Counted from the stretch's first letter, positions 26,701 to 35,243 are shown. The stretch is 64,000 nt of DNA from Vibrio natriegens NBRC 15636 = ATCC 14048 = DSM 759 (GCF_035621455.1 NZ_CP141823.1:1-64000); one strand, 5' to 3'. Notes: generated by a model not told the origin, from the sequence alone. Made by a program: numbers and translations.

Positions 26701-26817
26701 TGAACCCGTTGGTCCATTAATTAAAAATAGCGGGTTATTACCAAGCTTCTCGAAATCGATGGTTTCCGTTTTTGCGAATGGACCAAAAGCTTGCATGGTG
26801 AGTTTGATAGGCTTCAT
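23761..26817 (-). CDS. sbcC: SbcC, ATPase subunit of the SbcCD nuclease
   Basis: SMC-like ATPase of 1018 residues (E. coli 1048) that with SbcD cuts DNA hairpins and processes blocked DNA ends. Walker A GPTGSGKTS is at residues 35-43. Two long coiled coils flank a zinc hook CPVCGSCEHPHP near residue 505. The C-terminal ABC signature LSGGESFMAALALALGLSD and Walker B DTLFIDEGFGSLD complete the split ATPase head. It starts 9 bases after sbcD, so the two subunits come from one message. No inactivating change was seen. Confidence 0.95.
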   Translation of the reverse strand: MKPIKLTMQAFGPFAKTETIDFEKLGNNPLFLINGPTGSGKTSILDAICFALYGETTGNERQGIQMRCDLATADLPTEVTLDFSLHGKVYRVTRAPEQEAPKARGDGMTVKKHTASLYELGDSEKLITSKTTQVKTEITNIIGLTETQFRQVMVLPQGKFRELLLASSKEREEIFGQLFQTDIYKKIEYALKDKASAISKAKNEFDNQIRGALQVAGVSSEEELIQQKESVSEQLEQEKKSEQACLEKLNTIKSELQKAQALSAEFTRREQAEASLKLHLKNSEAIDARQQRLEKAKSASKIELQYVAVQNAKTQSQELTQKISSLSHNLTEATSVAEGKEAELKTAKQNVEQVPQLTQLQFNLEGMKEKLIEKVDLEAKIANGLQEKQQFETKLQQYIALKEKLTQEAQQGQKTLDQARVDVALVASVDAEIKQKQRLLQDVQKLSGLKQELAKYDALTSSKQQNLEQDKQAYVSAQQSADRLELKWHNAQAAVLAQRLQAGEACPVCGSCEHPHPAQFSEEEVTKEQVQTARAQERAAQTSYNQLSNQLEQHYVVSRQYQKQLDDLSEELGEHATTEAVQIQAELQSAHEKLQRLTAIDIAQLEKNVEQLNQRCVVGETKINELQNQMAANESTIKANQDQLSKLLANIDPKYGSVEVLEQEITQTKEQIQRLNNNLESAQSQLQQAMLAKSNIESQLTTNKQWLAESELKLNEANSNWQKALGESRFEDEETYLQSKATEQELQSWQQEIDQFKQTQIKLEQTLSDLKLALQDIEKPDIEAINANLNIQQQHYVESRNKLDSVRSIFERLEKVRSDIASLHDKNSKLEDEYKVFGTLYDVASGKTGSRISLHRFVLGVLLDDVLIQSSQRLSLMSKGRYILARKTEGFKGAAGRGLDLVVEDGYTGKMRDVATLSGGESFMAALALALGLSDVVQSYSGGIRLDTLFIDEGFGSLDPESLDLAIQTLVDLQQTGRMIGVISHVSELKEQMAQRIDVEPSRVGSTVSVKSQMALAD

Positions 26818-26826
26818 TTGGGGCCC

Positions 26827-27960
26827 TTACAGCTGAGATAATTGCTTGATAATATCGTTGACGGCTCGCTCTTGTTCTTGCGACAACTGACTGTCCTGCG
26901 CTTCACTAAAGAAGTCGCGGAACATATCGATTTCACTGCGAGCAAGTTTGGCTTGTGCCATCTCCTGTTCAACCCCGATCAACATGCCCGGTTTCTCTAG
27001 GTGCAAAACATTTGGGTAGACCGCACGAAGTTTTTCCATCGGATTTAAAATGGCATGTTTATCCATCAGACGAACGAGTAGATAGTCCTCGCTTTTCGGG
27101 TCCGTTTTTCCTTTCTCGATGACCTGCTCTAAATCACCTTCAATAATTCGCATCTCATGCGGAGCGGTCAGCTCAATATGCTCAGCAGACGCAAAACCAC
27201 TCTCGTTGATTTCCACCAGAGTGAAACCTTTCTTTTGGTTCTGTTCACCAAAACTGTATTTCATCAAAGAGCCAGAGTAACGAATGTATTCTTCACCCTT
27301 CTTCTGCGGCTGATGTAAATGGCCAAGTGCGACATAGTCGAAATCCAGGAAGTGCTCATGGCTTACACGATCAGAACCACCAATAGAAAGCGGGCGTTCC
27401 GAGTCAGACTCAATCGCCCCATCAACGAAACAGTGGCTGATAAGCACTCTTCTTTGCTGCGGTTGAAACTGCTCTGTAATTTTTTCAACAAGCAGTTTGT
27501 GCGCTTCATCATGGGTCGAAACCGATTCTTTATAGGCAAACCTGACCTGCTCAGGATCGTTATAAGGCATGCCGTAAAGTGCCACCTCACCAGCCGCTTT
27601 GGTCGTAATCACCACAGGCGAAAGCATATCTTCAAAGTTACTGATGATATGCAAACCCGAGTTTTTCATCTGTTCAGAGCCAAACCCCAAACGCTCTGCA
27701 CCATCGTGATTACCAGAAATCAAAATCATCGGTGTTTTCAGCTCAGTACAAATTCGTTTTACCACACGATTCAAAAGTTCGATGGCAACCGTAGGTGGAA
27801 CAGAGCGGTCATACACATCTCCCGCCACGACGACTGCGTCGACTGGGTTGTCTTCAATGTAGGAGATCAATTGTTCGAGAACCGCTTGCTGATCATCGAG
27901 TAATGAAACGTTGTGGAACTGTCGGCCTAGGTGCCAATCTGAGGTATGGATAAACTTCAT
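26827..27960 (-). CDS. sbcD: SbcD, nuclease subunit of SbcCD
   Basis: Mre11-type metallophosphoesterase of 377 residues. The metal-binding motifs are all present: SDWHLGR at 7-13, GDVYD near residue 47-51, SGNHD near 82-86, and the later CFVDG and GHLHQPQ motifs (the last near 210). In the complex it supplies the nuclease site, while SbcC supplies ATP-driven DNA gating. It is the first gene of the sbcDC operon; the 237 bases before it up to the CurA terminator hold no gene. Confidence 0.95.
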   Translation of the reverse strand: MKFIHTSDWHLGRQFHNVSLLDDQQAVLEQLISYIEDNPVDAVVVAGDVYDRSVPPTVAIELLNRVVKRICTELKTPMILISGNHDGAERLGFGSEQMKNSGLHIISNFEDMLSPVVITTKAAGEVALYGMPYNDPEQVRFAYKESVSTHDEAHKLLVEKITEQFQPQQRRVLISHCFVDGAIESDSERPLSIGGSDRVSHEHFLDFDYVALGHLHQPQKKGEEYIRYSGSLMKYSFGEQNQKKGFTLVEINESGFASAEHIELTAPHEMRIIEGDLEQVIEKGKTDPKSEDYLLVRLMDKHAILNPMEKLRAVYPNVLHLEKPGMLIGVEQEMAQAKLARSEIDMFRDFFSEAQDSQLSQEQERAVNDIIKQLSQL

Positions 27961-28136
27961 TCGAATTCACTTTTTGCCATAACTTTCTAGTATGCCTATG
28001 GGGGCTTTCGGAACCTGAGCACAGGCTACTTTATTGTCCCGTTAGGATATCGTGACTTTGTAAGCTTTTCATGTAGTTTGTGCTATTAACGCGACAACTG
28101 GCTAACCATTGCCCCGAGCAAAAATAGTGGATGTAA

Positions 28137-28167
28137 AAAAGCCAGTCAGATTTACAGACTGGCTTTT
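28137..28167. terminator. Terminator after the CurA-like gene
   Basis: An 11-bp perfect stem (AAAAGCCAGTC at 28137-28147 with GACTGGCTTTT at 28157-28167), 9-base loop. A run of A's before it reads as T's on the minus strand, ending the gene at 28198. Confidence 0.9.
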
Positions 28168-28197
28168 GTGAATTGACAGTGGTTTTAATTTAGCTAA

Positions 28198-29193
28198 TTA
28201 AATTTTAACCAGCATCTTACCTTTGTTTTTGCCTTCGAATAGACCGATGAACGCTTCAGCAGCGTTTTCTAGCCCTTCGTATACGGTCTCTTCAGACTTC
28301 ACTTTGCCTTCTTTGATCCACTGACCCATTTGCTCAACGAACTCACCAGCAAGATCCCAGTAATCCATTACGATGAAGCCTTGCATCGTCAGCTTTTTGG
28401 TGTTGATTTGCAGTAAGTTGCTTGGTCCCGGTTGAGGCTTGTCAGCATTGTAGTCTGCAATCATGCCACATACCGGAATGCGACCGTATGGGTTGATAAC
28501 TTCCAGCGCCGCTTCTAAATGCACACCACCCACATTTTCAAAGTACACATCAATGCCTTCTGGTGCAGCTTCGCGTAGTGCCTGCGTCAAGTCGTCAACT
28601 TTTTTGTAGTTGATAACCGCATCTGCACCCATTGCTTTTACCATTTCAGCTTTATCATCTGAGCCTACTGAACCAATCACTCTACAGCCATGCAGTTTGG
28701 CAATCTGACATACAACGCTACCGACCGCGCCTGATGCTGCGGAAACAAAAACGGTATCTGTCGGCTTAAGTTGAGCGACTTTAAACAGACCTACCCAACC
28801 GGTTAAACCAGGCATACCAATAACACCTAGGAAGTGTTGATCTGGTAAACCAACCGCTGGTAACAAAGTTAAATCGGTGCCGTCACTGATAAAAGTCGTA
28901 CGCCAACCGCTAATGTTGCTGACTTTTGAGCCGACTGGGAAGTTCTCATTTCTTGATTCGATAACTTCTCCGATTGCCCCGCCTTCCAAAACCTGGTCAA
29001 TTTCAAATGGTGGAATGTATGACTCTCTCACGTACATGCGACCGCGCATGTATGGGTCAACAGACATCCAAGTATTTTTAACTAGCACTTCGCCTTCTTG
29101 AATTGCTGGTAACTCTACTTCAACAGATTTGAAGTTTTCTTTTGTTGGCATACCAACTGGGCGTGATGCTAAATGGATTTGTTGGCTGATCAT
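28198..29193 (-). CDS. curA: NADPH-dependent MDR-family reductase (CurA/YncB-like)
   Basis: Zinc-free medium-chain reductase of 331 residues of the CurA/leukotriene-B4-dehydrogenase-like group, which reduces activated double bonds such as those of curcumin or other enones. Family signs: the N-terminal VKNTWMSVDPYMRGRMY (about residues 38-54), the dinucleotide motif SAASGAVGSVVCQIAKLHG (about 151-169) and YFENVGG (about 217-223). It is divergent from an OhrR-type MarR gene and shares a 241-base gap rich in palindromes. Induction by electrophiles or oxidants is inferred. Confidence 0.88.
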   Translation of the reverse strand: MISQQIHLASRPVGMPTKENFKSVEVELPAIQEGEVLVKNTWMSVDPYMRGRMYVRESYIPPFEIDQVLEGGAIGEVIESRNENFPVGSKVSNISGWRTTFISDGTDLTLLPAVGLPDQHFLGVIGMPGLTGWVGLFKVAQLKPTDTVFVSAASGAVGSVVCQIAKLHGCRVIGSVGSDDKAEMVKAMGADAVINYKKVDDLTQALREAAPEGIDVYFENVGGVHLEAALEVINPYGRIPVCGMIADYNADKPQPGPSNLLQINTKKLTMQGFIVMDYWDLAGEFVEQMGQWIKEGKVKSEETVYEGLENAAEAFIGLFEGKNKGKMLVKI

Positions 29194-29273
29194 ATTGCTC
29201 TCTCTTACTTTTGCTTCAATGTGCGTTTAACCGTTCGTAATAAACAGTTATCACCTCTTAGATAATCAGATTG

Positions 29274-29373
29274 ATTGCATCGCAATTTAGTTTGCGCACA
29301 AACAATTTGCGAGTAAGTTAACTTGAGTTCGAGAGTAAAGCAACCACTTTGCTAAAAAATAATTTGCGCGCAA
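29274..29373. promoter_or_regulatory. Cluster of palindromes between curA and the MarR gene
   Basis: Three short palindromes with ATTGC/TTGCGC half-sites lie in the divergent gap: ATTGC-ATC-GCAAT at 29274-29286, TTTG-CGCA-CAAA at 29291-29302, and TTGCGCGCAA at 29364-29373. A further half-site, AATTTGCGAG, lies at 29304-29313. Such repeats fit binding sites of a MarR dimer. Confidence 0.55.
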
Positions 29374-29434
29374 TGTATTTTAAATGACACAGAATTTGTT
29401 AGTATTGTCGTCTTGCTCAAAATTGGACTCATCT

Positions 29435-29869
29435 ATGGCCGAGAAATTATCAGATAACGTTTGTTTTGCTTTGTACACGGCGACCAACTCGTTGGTACGT
29501 GCTTTCCGTCCTTTGCTCGACGAATACGATCTTACCTATCCTCAGTACATTGTGATGCACTCACTTTGGTGTAAAAACAACGTGAGCTTGAAAGAACTTT
29601 CTCAGGATACTCATTTGGATTCAGGGACGTTGACACCGATTGTTAAACGATTGGAATCAAAGAGTTTATTAACCCGAAAAGTTTCTGAGTTAGATGAGCG
29701 TAAGAAAGTCATTTCACTGACACCCAAAGGCAGTCAGCTACAGGAAGATGCGCAAGAGTTGACCGCAAAGCTAGAGTCGCGATCAAGTATGACGGCAGAA
29801 AGTATTGAAGCGTTGAGAGTGCTGTGTCTCGAATTGGACACAAATTTGCGCAAGAGCGACGACAAATAA
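29435..29869 (+). CDS. MarR-family regulator, OhrR-type
   Basis: Winged-helix dimeric regulator. The sequence VCFALYTATNSLVRAFRPLLDEYDLTY is the OhrR pattern, where the early Cys (residue 10 here) senses organic peroxides in characterised members. The recognition region TLDSGTLTPIVKRLE-like and the wing SELDERKKVISLTPKG follow. The frame is open from an ATG at 29384, inside or next to a palindrome. I chose ATG 29435, which gives the usual family length of 144 residues. No ohr peroxidase gene is adjacent; the divergent CurA-like gene is the likely target. Confidence 0.83.
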   Translation: MAEKLSDNVCFALYTATNSLVRAFRPLLDEYDLTYPQYIVMHSLWCKNNVSLKELSQDTHLDSGTLTPIVKRLESKSLLTRKVSELDERKKVISLTPKGSQLQEDAQELTAKLESRSSMTAESIEALRVLCLELDTNLRKSDDK

Positions 29870-29879
29870 AGGTTGATTA

Positions 29880-29915
29880 CTGCCGTCACTGTCTATCTTA
29901 GACCGGTCACGGCAG
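29880..29915. terminator. Inverted repeat between converging genes
   Basis: CTGCCGT (29880-29886) and ACGGCAG (29909-29915) form a 7-bp stem with a 22-base loop, 11 bases past the MarR stop and 20 bases from the yceB-like stop. There is no T tract, so a weak or rho-assisted terminator at most. Confidence 0.35.
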
Positions 29916-29934
29916 ATCATGCTAGTTTGCGAGA

Positions 29935-30495
29935 TTAATCAAACAACTCAATCACTAATTGATTGTTTTTGATAACTAAATTAGGGCTTGCCGACTTTAG
30001 AAGTATGGACTGCACTTTATCACTTTCTAGCTTATAAACTGGCTGATTTGACAGTGCGTAGCCGATCATCGAAACAGCGGGTTTAATAAGATTGCTAATT
30101 TCCGGTGTCAGTAAATTGCTTTTGTCTTCAAACTTCTCCAGACGAAGTGACTGCAGAAACACTTCACCTGTTTTTTGGTCGTATTTAGGAATCGCGCTAA
30201 ATTCAAGGTCGAGATCTAGGCCTACCGTTCGTTGAGTTAAAAACTGTACATCCGCCGTTGTGTTAGCAAACACCGAAATACGGTCATTGTCTACTCGGCC
30301 AATTTTTACTTCTAGATCATCGACTGACACTTGTGCATACATGACATTTTCAACCCCAACGGATTGGTTAATTGTCGCTTTGTCTTGGAGATATTGATTC
30401 ATATCTCGTTCAGTGATGCTGTAACTGGCACACCCGTTAAGCAGCAGTGCCGCAGCGGATAAGGCAAAGATTTTTGCTTTTATTTTCGTCTTCAA
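29935..30495 (-). CDS. YceB-like lipoprotein (DUF1439)
   Basis: A 186-residue lipoprotein of the same length as E. coli YceB. The signal peptide ends in the lipobox LNGC (Cys22), and the mature part starts SYSITERDMNQYLQDK, typical of DUF1439. The family has a lipid-binding-like beta fold related to TULIP-type proteins, and its role is not firmly known. The protein is expected in the periplasm, anchored to the inner or outer membrane. Single gene; no operon partner. Confidence 0.8.
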   Translation of the reverse strand: MKTKIKAKIFALSAAALLLNGCASYSITERDMNQYLQDKATINQSVGVENVMYAQVSVDDLEVKIGRVDNDRISVFANTTADVQFLTQRTVGLDLDLEFSAIPKYDQKTGEVFLQSLRLEKFEDKSNLLTPEISNLIKPAVSMIGYALSNQPVYKLESDKVQSILLKSASPNLVIKNNQLVIELFD

Positions 30496-30669
30496 TGGTT
30501 AGCTCTTATTTATCCAATATAATCCATTAAATTTTATACTCGGGCCTGAGATAGAAACAGTCTAAACAGGCTCAAGCTATTGGATTTCACCAAATCCTGA
30601 CGATAACGTAACGTCGTTGCACGAAGAATCGACAACGTTAGTTTACCCTTCTCCTAGATTAAGCCAGGT

Positions 30670-31344
30670 TTATGCAATCTCGAAACGATAGCCCACACCA
30701 TACACGGCCTTAATGCAGTCCAACTCGGAGTTAACGGCAAATATCTTTTTGCGTAAGTTCTTGATATGTGTATCAATCGTACGGTCCGTGACTATCCGCT
30801 CATCGTTATAGATTTTATTCATCAATTGCTCGCGGCTGAACACTTGGCCTTCGTGCTGATGAAAATAAGAGAGCAACTTAAACTCCACCGATGTTAGGGT
30901 GATCAACTCACCATCTACCCACACTTTCATTTGGCTTTGATCAATGATCATTGGGGCAGCCTCGTCGTCGCCTTTTGGTGTATTGATAGCGTTGTATCTT
31001 CGTAATACGTTGCGGACGCGTACCACCAGCTCGCGTGGGCTGTATGGTTTACACACATAATCATCGGCGCCGAGTTCCAAACCCAGTAATCGATCTATCT
31101 CTTCGACTTTCGCCGTCGCCATAATGGTTGGAATATCGCTGAAGGTTCTTAACTCTCGATAGATACTTAACCCGTTTCGATTCGGCAACATCAGATCCAA
31201 TAAGATCAGCTCTGGGTTGTGTTTCTTAACCCACTCGATCACTTGATTGCCGTCACCGATAATATGGGTTTCGAATCCGTTATGAATTAGATAGTCGGAA
31301 ACAACATTTGCCAATGAAGGTTCATCTTCAACAATTAGTATCAT
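30670..31344 (-). CDS. OmpR-family response regulator, BaeR-like
   Basis: A 224-residue regulator. The receiver domain has phosphoacceptor D50 in LILLDLMLP, acidic pocket E6-D7, and a conserved Lys in CKPYSPREL. The C-terminal winged helix has TSVEFKLLSYFHQHEGQVFSREQL and ends with VYGVGYRFE. The IPTIMATAKVEEIDRLLGLELGADDYVCKPYSPRE region is very like E. coli BaeR. It lies 45 bases after the kinase gene, with a small EF-hand gene before that, making a three-gene unit. Targets are probably envelope genes, perhaps including the EF-hand gene. Confidence 0.88.
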   Translation of the reverse strand: MILIVEDEPSLANVVSDYLIHNGFETHIIGDGNQVIEWVKKHNPELILLDLMLPNRNGLSIYRELRTFSDIPTIMATAKVEEIDRLLGLELGADDYVCKPYSPRELVVRVRNVLRRYNAINTPKGDDEAAPMIIDQSQMKVWVDGELITLTSVEFKLLSYFHQHEGQVFSREQLMNKIYNDERIVTDRTIDTHIKNLRKKIFAVNSELDCIKAVYGVGYRFEIA

Positions 31345-31389
31345 GGTTTTTCTTATTTATCCTAAAGACGTATAACTGGAAAACGGGCT

Positions 31390-32862
31390 CTATTCGATAG
31401 GTAAACGCACAGAAACTTTCAAGCCACCCAGCTTGGAATGTTCCAGTTTTAGGTCACCGTTATGAGCCTGAATGATGCTTTTACATATTGATAATCCAAG
31501 TCCTGAACCACCAAAAGCTCGACTACGCGATTGATCCACGCGATAAAGTCGATCACAAAGTTTTGGTAGTGCATCGTTTGGTACACCTGGTGAGCTATCT
31601 TCTATGGCAAGCAAAACTGAGCTTTGTTCCTGCCCTAAATAGATTTTTACCTGCCCTCCCGAGTCTGTATAGCGAAAGCTGTTTTCCAATAAGTTGTTCA
31701 GTACCTGACTCAGCTTTTGTCTGTCGGCTTGGATATTTAAGTTTGCATCAATAGCAAAATCTACATCCAGGCTCAGCGACTTTTTCTCAAAGCGATTTAA
31801 ATGGCTTACCAAGACATTTTCGACGCCACTTTTCACGTTCACAGACTCCGTTTGCAAGCGAACCGTGATGTCTGCTTTTGCAGAAGCGCGTAAGTCTTCC
31901 ACGAGCTGAGTGAGCGTAAGTACTTGTTGGTGGAGGGATTGAATATAGGCCGGTTCAGGACGACGAATGCCATCCTGAAGCGCCTCAAGCTCCCCTCTGA
32001 GCACTGCTAATGGTGTGCGCAACTCATGAGAAATATCCGACAGCCAGCGTTCTCGCATCTCTTCTTGAGTTTTCAGCGAGTCGACCAAGTGATTAAATGC
32101 TTGAGTTACATCGGCAATTTCATCATTGCTGTGGTATTCAATCTGATAGCTGAGGTTGCCATTTCGTACCGCATTAGCACCTTGATGAAGCGCGCGCAAA
32201 GGCGTCAAAAGATAACGCACAAACACAACAGCAAAAAGTAAACTGACGAAAATAGCAGCAACACTGATGATCATAAGGTTCGTGGTTTGAGACTTTAAGA
32301 ATTGATCAGCTAAATGATTGTTGAAAGAATCACTTTGCAAGATCGAAATATAGCCGACTACTTTACCTTCAAAGAGAATTTCTACTTTGTGTAGATGCAT
32401 CCCTTCTTTGACATCCAGGTTTTCATAATGACCAAATAACACTCTTTCATCAGCATCTAACAAATTTAACCTAGCGCTCAATGGTGCCATCATCGGGTCT
32501 TTAAAGGGCTTTGCATGCAACGATGGTTGGCGATCTCCCGGCGGAAGCATGTCGTCTCTCGGTGGCGGCATTTCACCAGACAACATCAGAAAATCCTCCC
32601 ACCAATGGGGAGAATCTTCAAACCGCGACCAATCTTTTGATTGAGAATAATATTGGCTTGCGCGTTCCGCCATTAATCCCACTTTGGCTATTTCTTCCTG
32701 GTTCAAATACCGCTGAAATCCATCTTTAAAACTGGCGTTAATTTGTAGTGCCATGATCACGATAACCAGAGCACTACTTAGGAGTAACGCAGAAAACAGC
32801 TTTTGAAACAGAGAAATACGCACGGCAGACCTACGGGATGTGATGATAATACTTTTGTTCAA
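31390..32862 (-). CDS. Sensor histidine kinase, BaeS-like
   Basis: Inner-membrane kinase of 490 residues. Membrane segments at about residues 21-42 and 193-216 flank a periplasmic domain of about 150 residues that contains a Pro/Met-rich stretch (GEMPPPRDDMLPPGDRQP). A HAMP domain follows, then the phosphoacceptor box SHELRTP (about residue 280), the N box NLLENSFRYTD, and the ATP-lid GGSGLGLSICKS. It pairs with the BaeR-like regulator. The ligand is unknown; the linked secreted calcium-binding-type protein makes divalent cations a candidate. Confidence 0.88.
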   Translation of the reverse strand: MNKSIIITSRRSAVRISLFQKLFSALLLSSALVIVIMALQINASFKDGFQRYLNQEEIAKVGLMAERASQYYSQSKDWSRFEDSPHWWEDFLMLSGEMPPPRDDMLPPGDRQPSLHAKPFKDPMMAPLSARLNLLDADERVLFGHYENLDVKEGMHLHKVEILFEGKVVGYISILQSDSFNNHLADQFLKSQTTNLMIISVAAIFVSLLFAVVFVRYLLTPLRALHQGANAVRNGNLSYQIEYHSNDEIADVTQAFNHLVDSLKTQEEMRERWLSDISHELRTPLAVLRGELEALQDGIRRPEPAYIQSLHQQVLTLTQLVEDLRASAKADITVRLQTESVNVKSGVENVLVSHLNRFEKKSLSLDVDFAIDANLNIQADRQKLSQVLNNLLENSFRYTDSGGQVKIYLGQEQSSVLLAIEDSSPGVPNDALPKLCDRLYRVDQSRSRAFGGSGLGLSICKSIIQAHNGDLKLEHSKLGGLKVSVRLPIE

Positions 32863-32987
32863 TGGGTGAGTTACAACGCTTAATGCTTTTCCACAATAAC
32901 CGATTCTATCTTAAGTCACCATTACTGAGTGTGATATCACGTAACTCACCTTGCTGCTGTTAGCTTGTCAAACTAACGAAGCGACTT

Positions 32988-33251
32988 TTATCGAGGCTCT
33001 GGTGGCGTCGGTAATTCATCTTCCGTAAGCGAACCACTTCCATCAACATCAAGCTTGTCGAAGTCTTCAAGGAACGGACCTCGAAGCTCGTCCTTAGTCA
33101 AAACGCCATCACCGTTAGTATCAATATCACTAAACGATGGCGGCTCTGGACGGTCGCCATTCGGTGGAGGCGCAGGTCGATCGTCTGCGAATACGGACAA
33201 TGAGCCGAAAGTCATCAATATTGTCGTTGCGACTAGTACAAATTTTTTCAT
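32988..33251 (-). CDS. Secreted EF-hand protein
   Basis: An 87-residue exported protein: signal peptide about residues 1-22 (ending VFADD), a Pro-rich linker, then two EF-hand calcium loops, DTNGDGVLTKDE (about 44-55) and DVDGSGSLTEDE (about 68-79). Both keep the Asp at loop positions 1, 3 and 5 and Glu at 12. It lies 125 bases upstream of the kinase on the same strand, with a GTGATATCAC palindrome at 32931-32940 in the gap. It may bind calcium in the periplasm and affect the two-component system; this link is inferred from position. Confidence 0.82.
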   Translation of the reverse strand: MKKFVLVATTILMTFGSLSVFADDRPAPPPNGDRPEPPSFSDIDTNGDGVLTKDELRGPFLEDFDKLDVDGSGSLTEDELPTPPEPR

Positions 33252-33410
33252 GTTTTCTCTCCAGTTAGTCAGTTCATACTATTTATGCGTACGACTGCCC
33301 TATTAAACCGACGCTCAATGTATCGGGAAAATGTGAGTAGATTATGGAGTAATGCGAAATAAATGGGACAAGGGAGATTGACTGCTTTGATTTACAGAAA
33401 CAGTGAAACG

Positions 33411-33443
33411 AAAAAGAGCGAACTCAAAGTTGAGCTCGCTTTA
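33411..33443 (-). terminator. Terminator of the DUF3466 gene
   Basis: Around 33415-33442 a stem is formed by GAGCGAACTCAA and TTGAGCTCGCTT with one mismatch. The A-run at 33411-33415 gives a T tract on the minus strand. It lies 46 bases past the stop. Confidence 0.75.
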
Positions 33444-33488
33444 AAGTGGCTAAAATGAAATTAGCCAAGCAACAAGATGGTACACTAT

Positions 33489-35243
33489 TTACTGTGTTCT
33501 AGTACGTAGGGACGACTTATTAACGAAAGTACGGTATCCAAATAAAGCCAAAAGAATAAACAATCCGAAATAGTTTAAGCTTCCTCCGGAACGGCTTGTG
33601 GTTGTCTCTTCCGCTTCATCACTTCGTTCTTCAATATCATCTGCAGTAGCGCCAACGATAGGAACCAGTTTAACGGCTACCACTTGTTCATCCTCTTCTT
33701 CATCACCACAGGTGGCGAAGTGGCTGGTGTCATCGTATCCAGATTCACACTTCAAAGCGGTCGCGGATATTACGCCCGCATCATTTATTCCAGACGCATC
33801 AATAATTCGGTAAAAGTTGTTATCGTCTGAATAGTCTCCGCCATTGGTCAAATCATCTAACCACCAAGCTTGATCACTTAACCTTGCGCTACGTGTGTCA
33901 CTGGTACCTTCTCCATCATATGGGTAGATAAAGCCACGCTTTCGTCTCGGTTTGCCGCTGCTCTCGTTGGTATTTTCAGCGTCCACTTGTCCAACAATTT
34001 CATTGAAGTTATTAATTGCTCGCGCTTTGCCTCCAACACCGTCAAAGAATATACCACCACTCAAGTAGGTCGCCGATAGGGAATTCTCTGATATATCATC
34101 GACAACATACATTCTGTTTGATGCGGCATTTTCGTACGGATAACTACCAGAACGCTTGGATTCACCAATCGCGACCAAGTTACTGTTTACGCCAGTTAGT
34201 AAGGTATTGCTGTAAATATAATCATCGTCACTTTCGACTCCAGCTCCGGAGATTTTCTTTGTTTCCCAGTTATCCGCGTCAAAAACATCGCTATCTAAAT
34301 CAACAGAAAATACCGTTGCTTCCATGAAATAGTAGTAAGAATCATGTAGGTAAGTGTTGTAGCCAACGCTATATAACGTATTGTCAACAATAACGAAATC
34401 GCGGAGGCTCCCTTGTGCAGTCCTGTTTTTGTATACCGCGGTATCAGACACCGAACTTGCCCAATCCAGCTCAACTAACGAACCTAAAGACGAACTCCAC
34501 AGCGCCGCCTTTGACGAGTAAAAGTCACCGTAATCATTTGATGCGCTTGTCGATACGCTACCTACCGTGTAATCGCCGTCTGTTTTCCACGCTCTCGACT
34601 GCAGATAGGAATCCGTAATTGGGTTTGTATCGTCTAAAGCTTGGGTATAATTTCGCATATAACTGGTTACATTTCCCAAATCATGCAGAATACCCACGGG
34701 TTCAGCGTCTTCAGTTAATGAGTTAATTACGATGTTGTAGCTTTCGTTGTAGGCAGTGCCGGTATCATAGTCACCGAGAAACGCGATTGAATTGGGCTCT
34801 GTGCTACCGCTTAGCTCGTCACTCCACAGTGCCCAATGTAAAGCCGCCCATGATTCACAGGTACCATACAGTAACTGTGCATCACAGTAGTCTTCAAAAT
34901 CACCTTGTTCCTGGACATACATAAAGCGGTTATCAATACCAAATGGCGTTTCTTCACGATAACTCAATCCATCAACGGCCTTCCCTTCACTTGGCTCAAC
35001 AAGGCGAGTCTCTCCCGCCAATGTATACGCTGAACAAGAGATCCCATCCCCTTCTACATAAGATGATTCAAAGCAGTTGTCACTTTCACCGGTGACTGTG
35101 GACGGTTGAATCGCGACACCATAAGCACTTTCATAGCTGTAACTTGTATCAGGCGTCACTTCTATCACCTGATACAAAGCAGCTTGAGGTTGGGCTGACG
35201 TTATCAATAAATAACTAATACACGAGATTTTTACCGCTTTCAT
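33489..35243 (-). CDS. DUF3466 family protein with GlyGly-CTERM surface-sorting tail
   Basis: A 584-residue exported protein. The signal peptide covers about residues 1-21. The body is rich in Asp, Ser and Tyr, with repeated short units around Asn/Asp typical of beta-propeller-like surface proteins, and several Cys pairs. The C terminus shows the GlyGly-CTERM arrangement: Gly-Gly-Ser at about 553-555, a hydrophobic segment (FGLFILLALFGY), then a basic end. Rhombosortase cuts such tails so that the protein is exported by type II secretion. Family and tail are recognised; the function is unknown. It stands as a single gene. Confidence 0.75.
   Translation of the reverse strand: MKAVKISCISYLLITSAQPQAALYQVIEVTPDTSYSYESAYGVAIQPSTVTGESDNCFESSYVEGDGISCSAYTLAGETRLVEPSEGKAVDGLSYREETPFGIDNRFMYVQEQGDFEDYCDAQLLYGTCESWAALHWALWSDELSGSTEPNSIAFLGDYDTGTAYNESYNIVINSLTEDAEPVGILHDLGNVTSYMRNYTQALDDTNPITDSYLQSRAWKTDGDYTVGSVSTSASNDYGDFYSSKAALWSSSLGSLVELDWASSVSDTAVYKNRTAQGSLRDFVIVDNTLYSVGYNTYLHDSYYYFMEATVFSVDLDSDVFDADNWETKKISGAGVESDDDYIYSNTLLTGVNSNLVAIGESKRSGSYPYENAASNRMYVVDDISENSLSATYLSGGIFFDGVGGKARAINNFNEIVGQVDAENTNESSGKPRRKRGFIYPYDGEGTSDTRSARLSDQAWWLDDLTNGGDYSDDNNFYRIIDASGINDAGVISATALKCESGYDDTSHFATCGDEEEDEQVVAVKLVPIVGATADDIEERSDEAEETTTSRSGGSLNYFGLFILLALFGYRTFVNKSSLRTRTQ

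Noticed and set aside
27319..27903. Open frame of 194 codons on the plus strand
   Set aside because: It lies wholly antisense within sbcD, whose motifs are complete.
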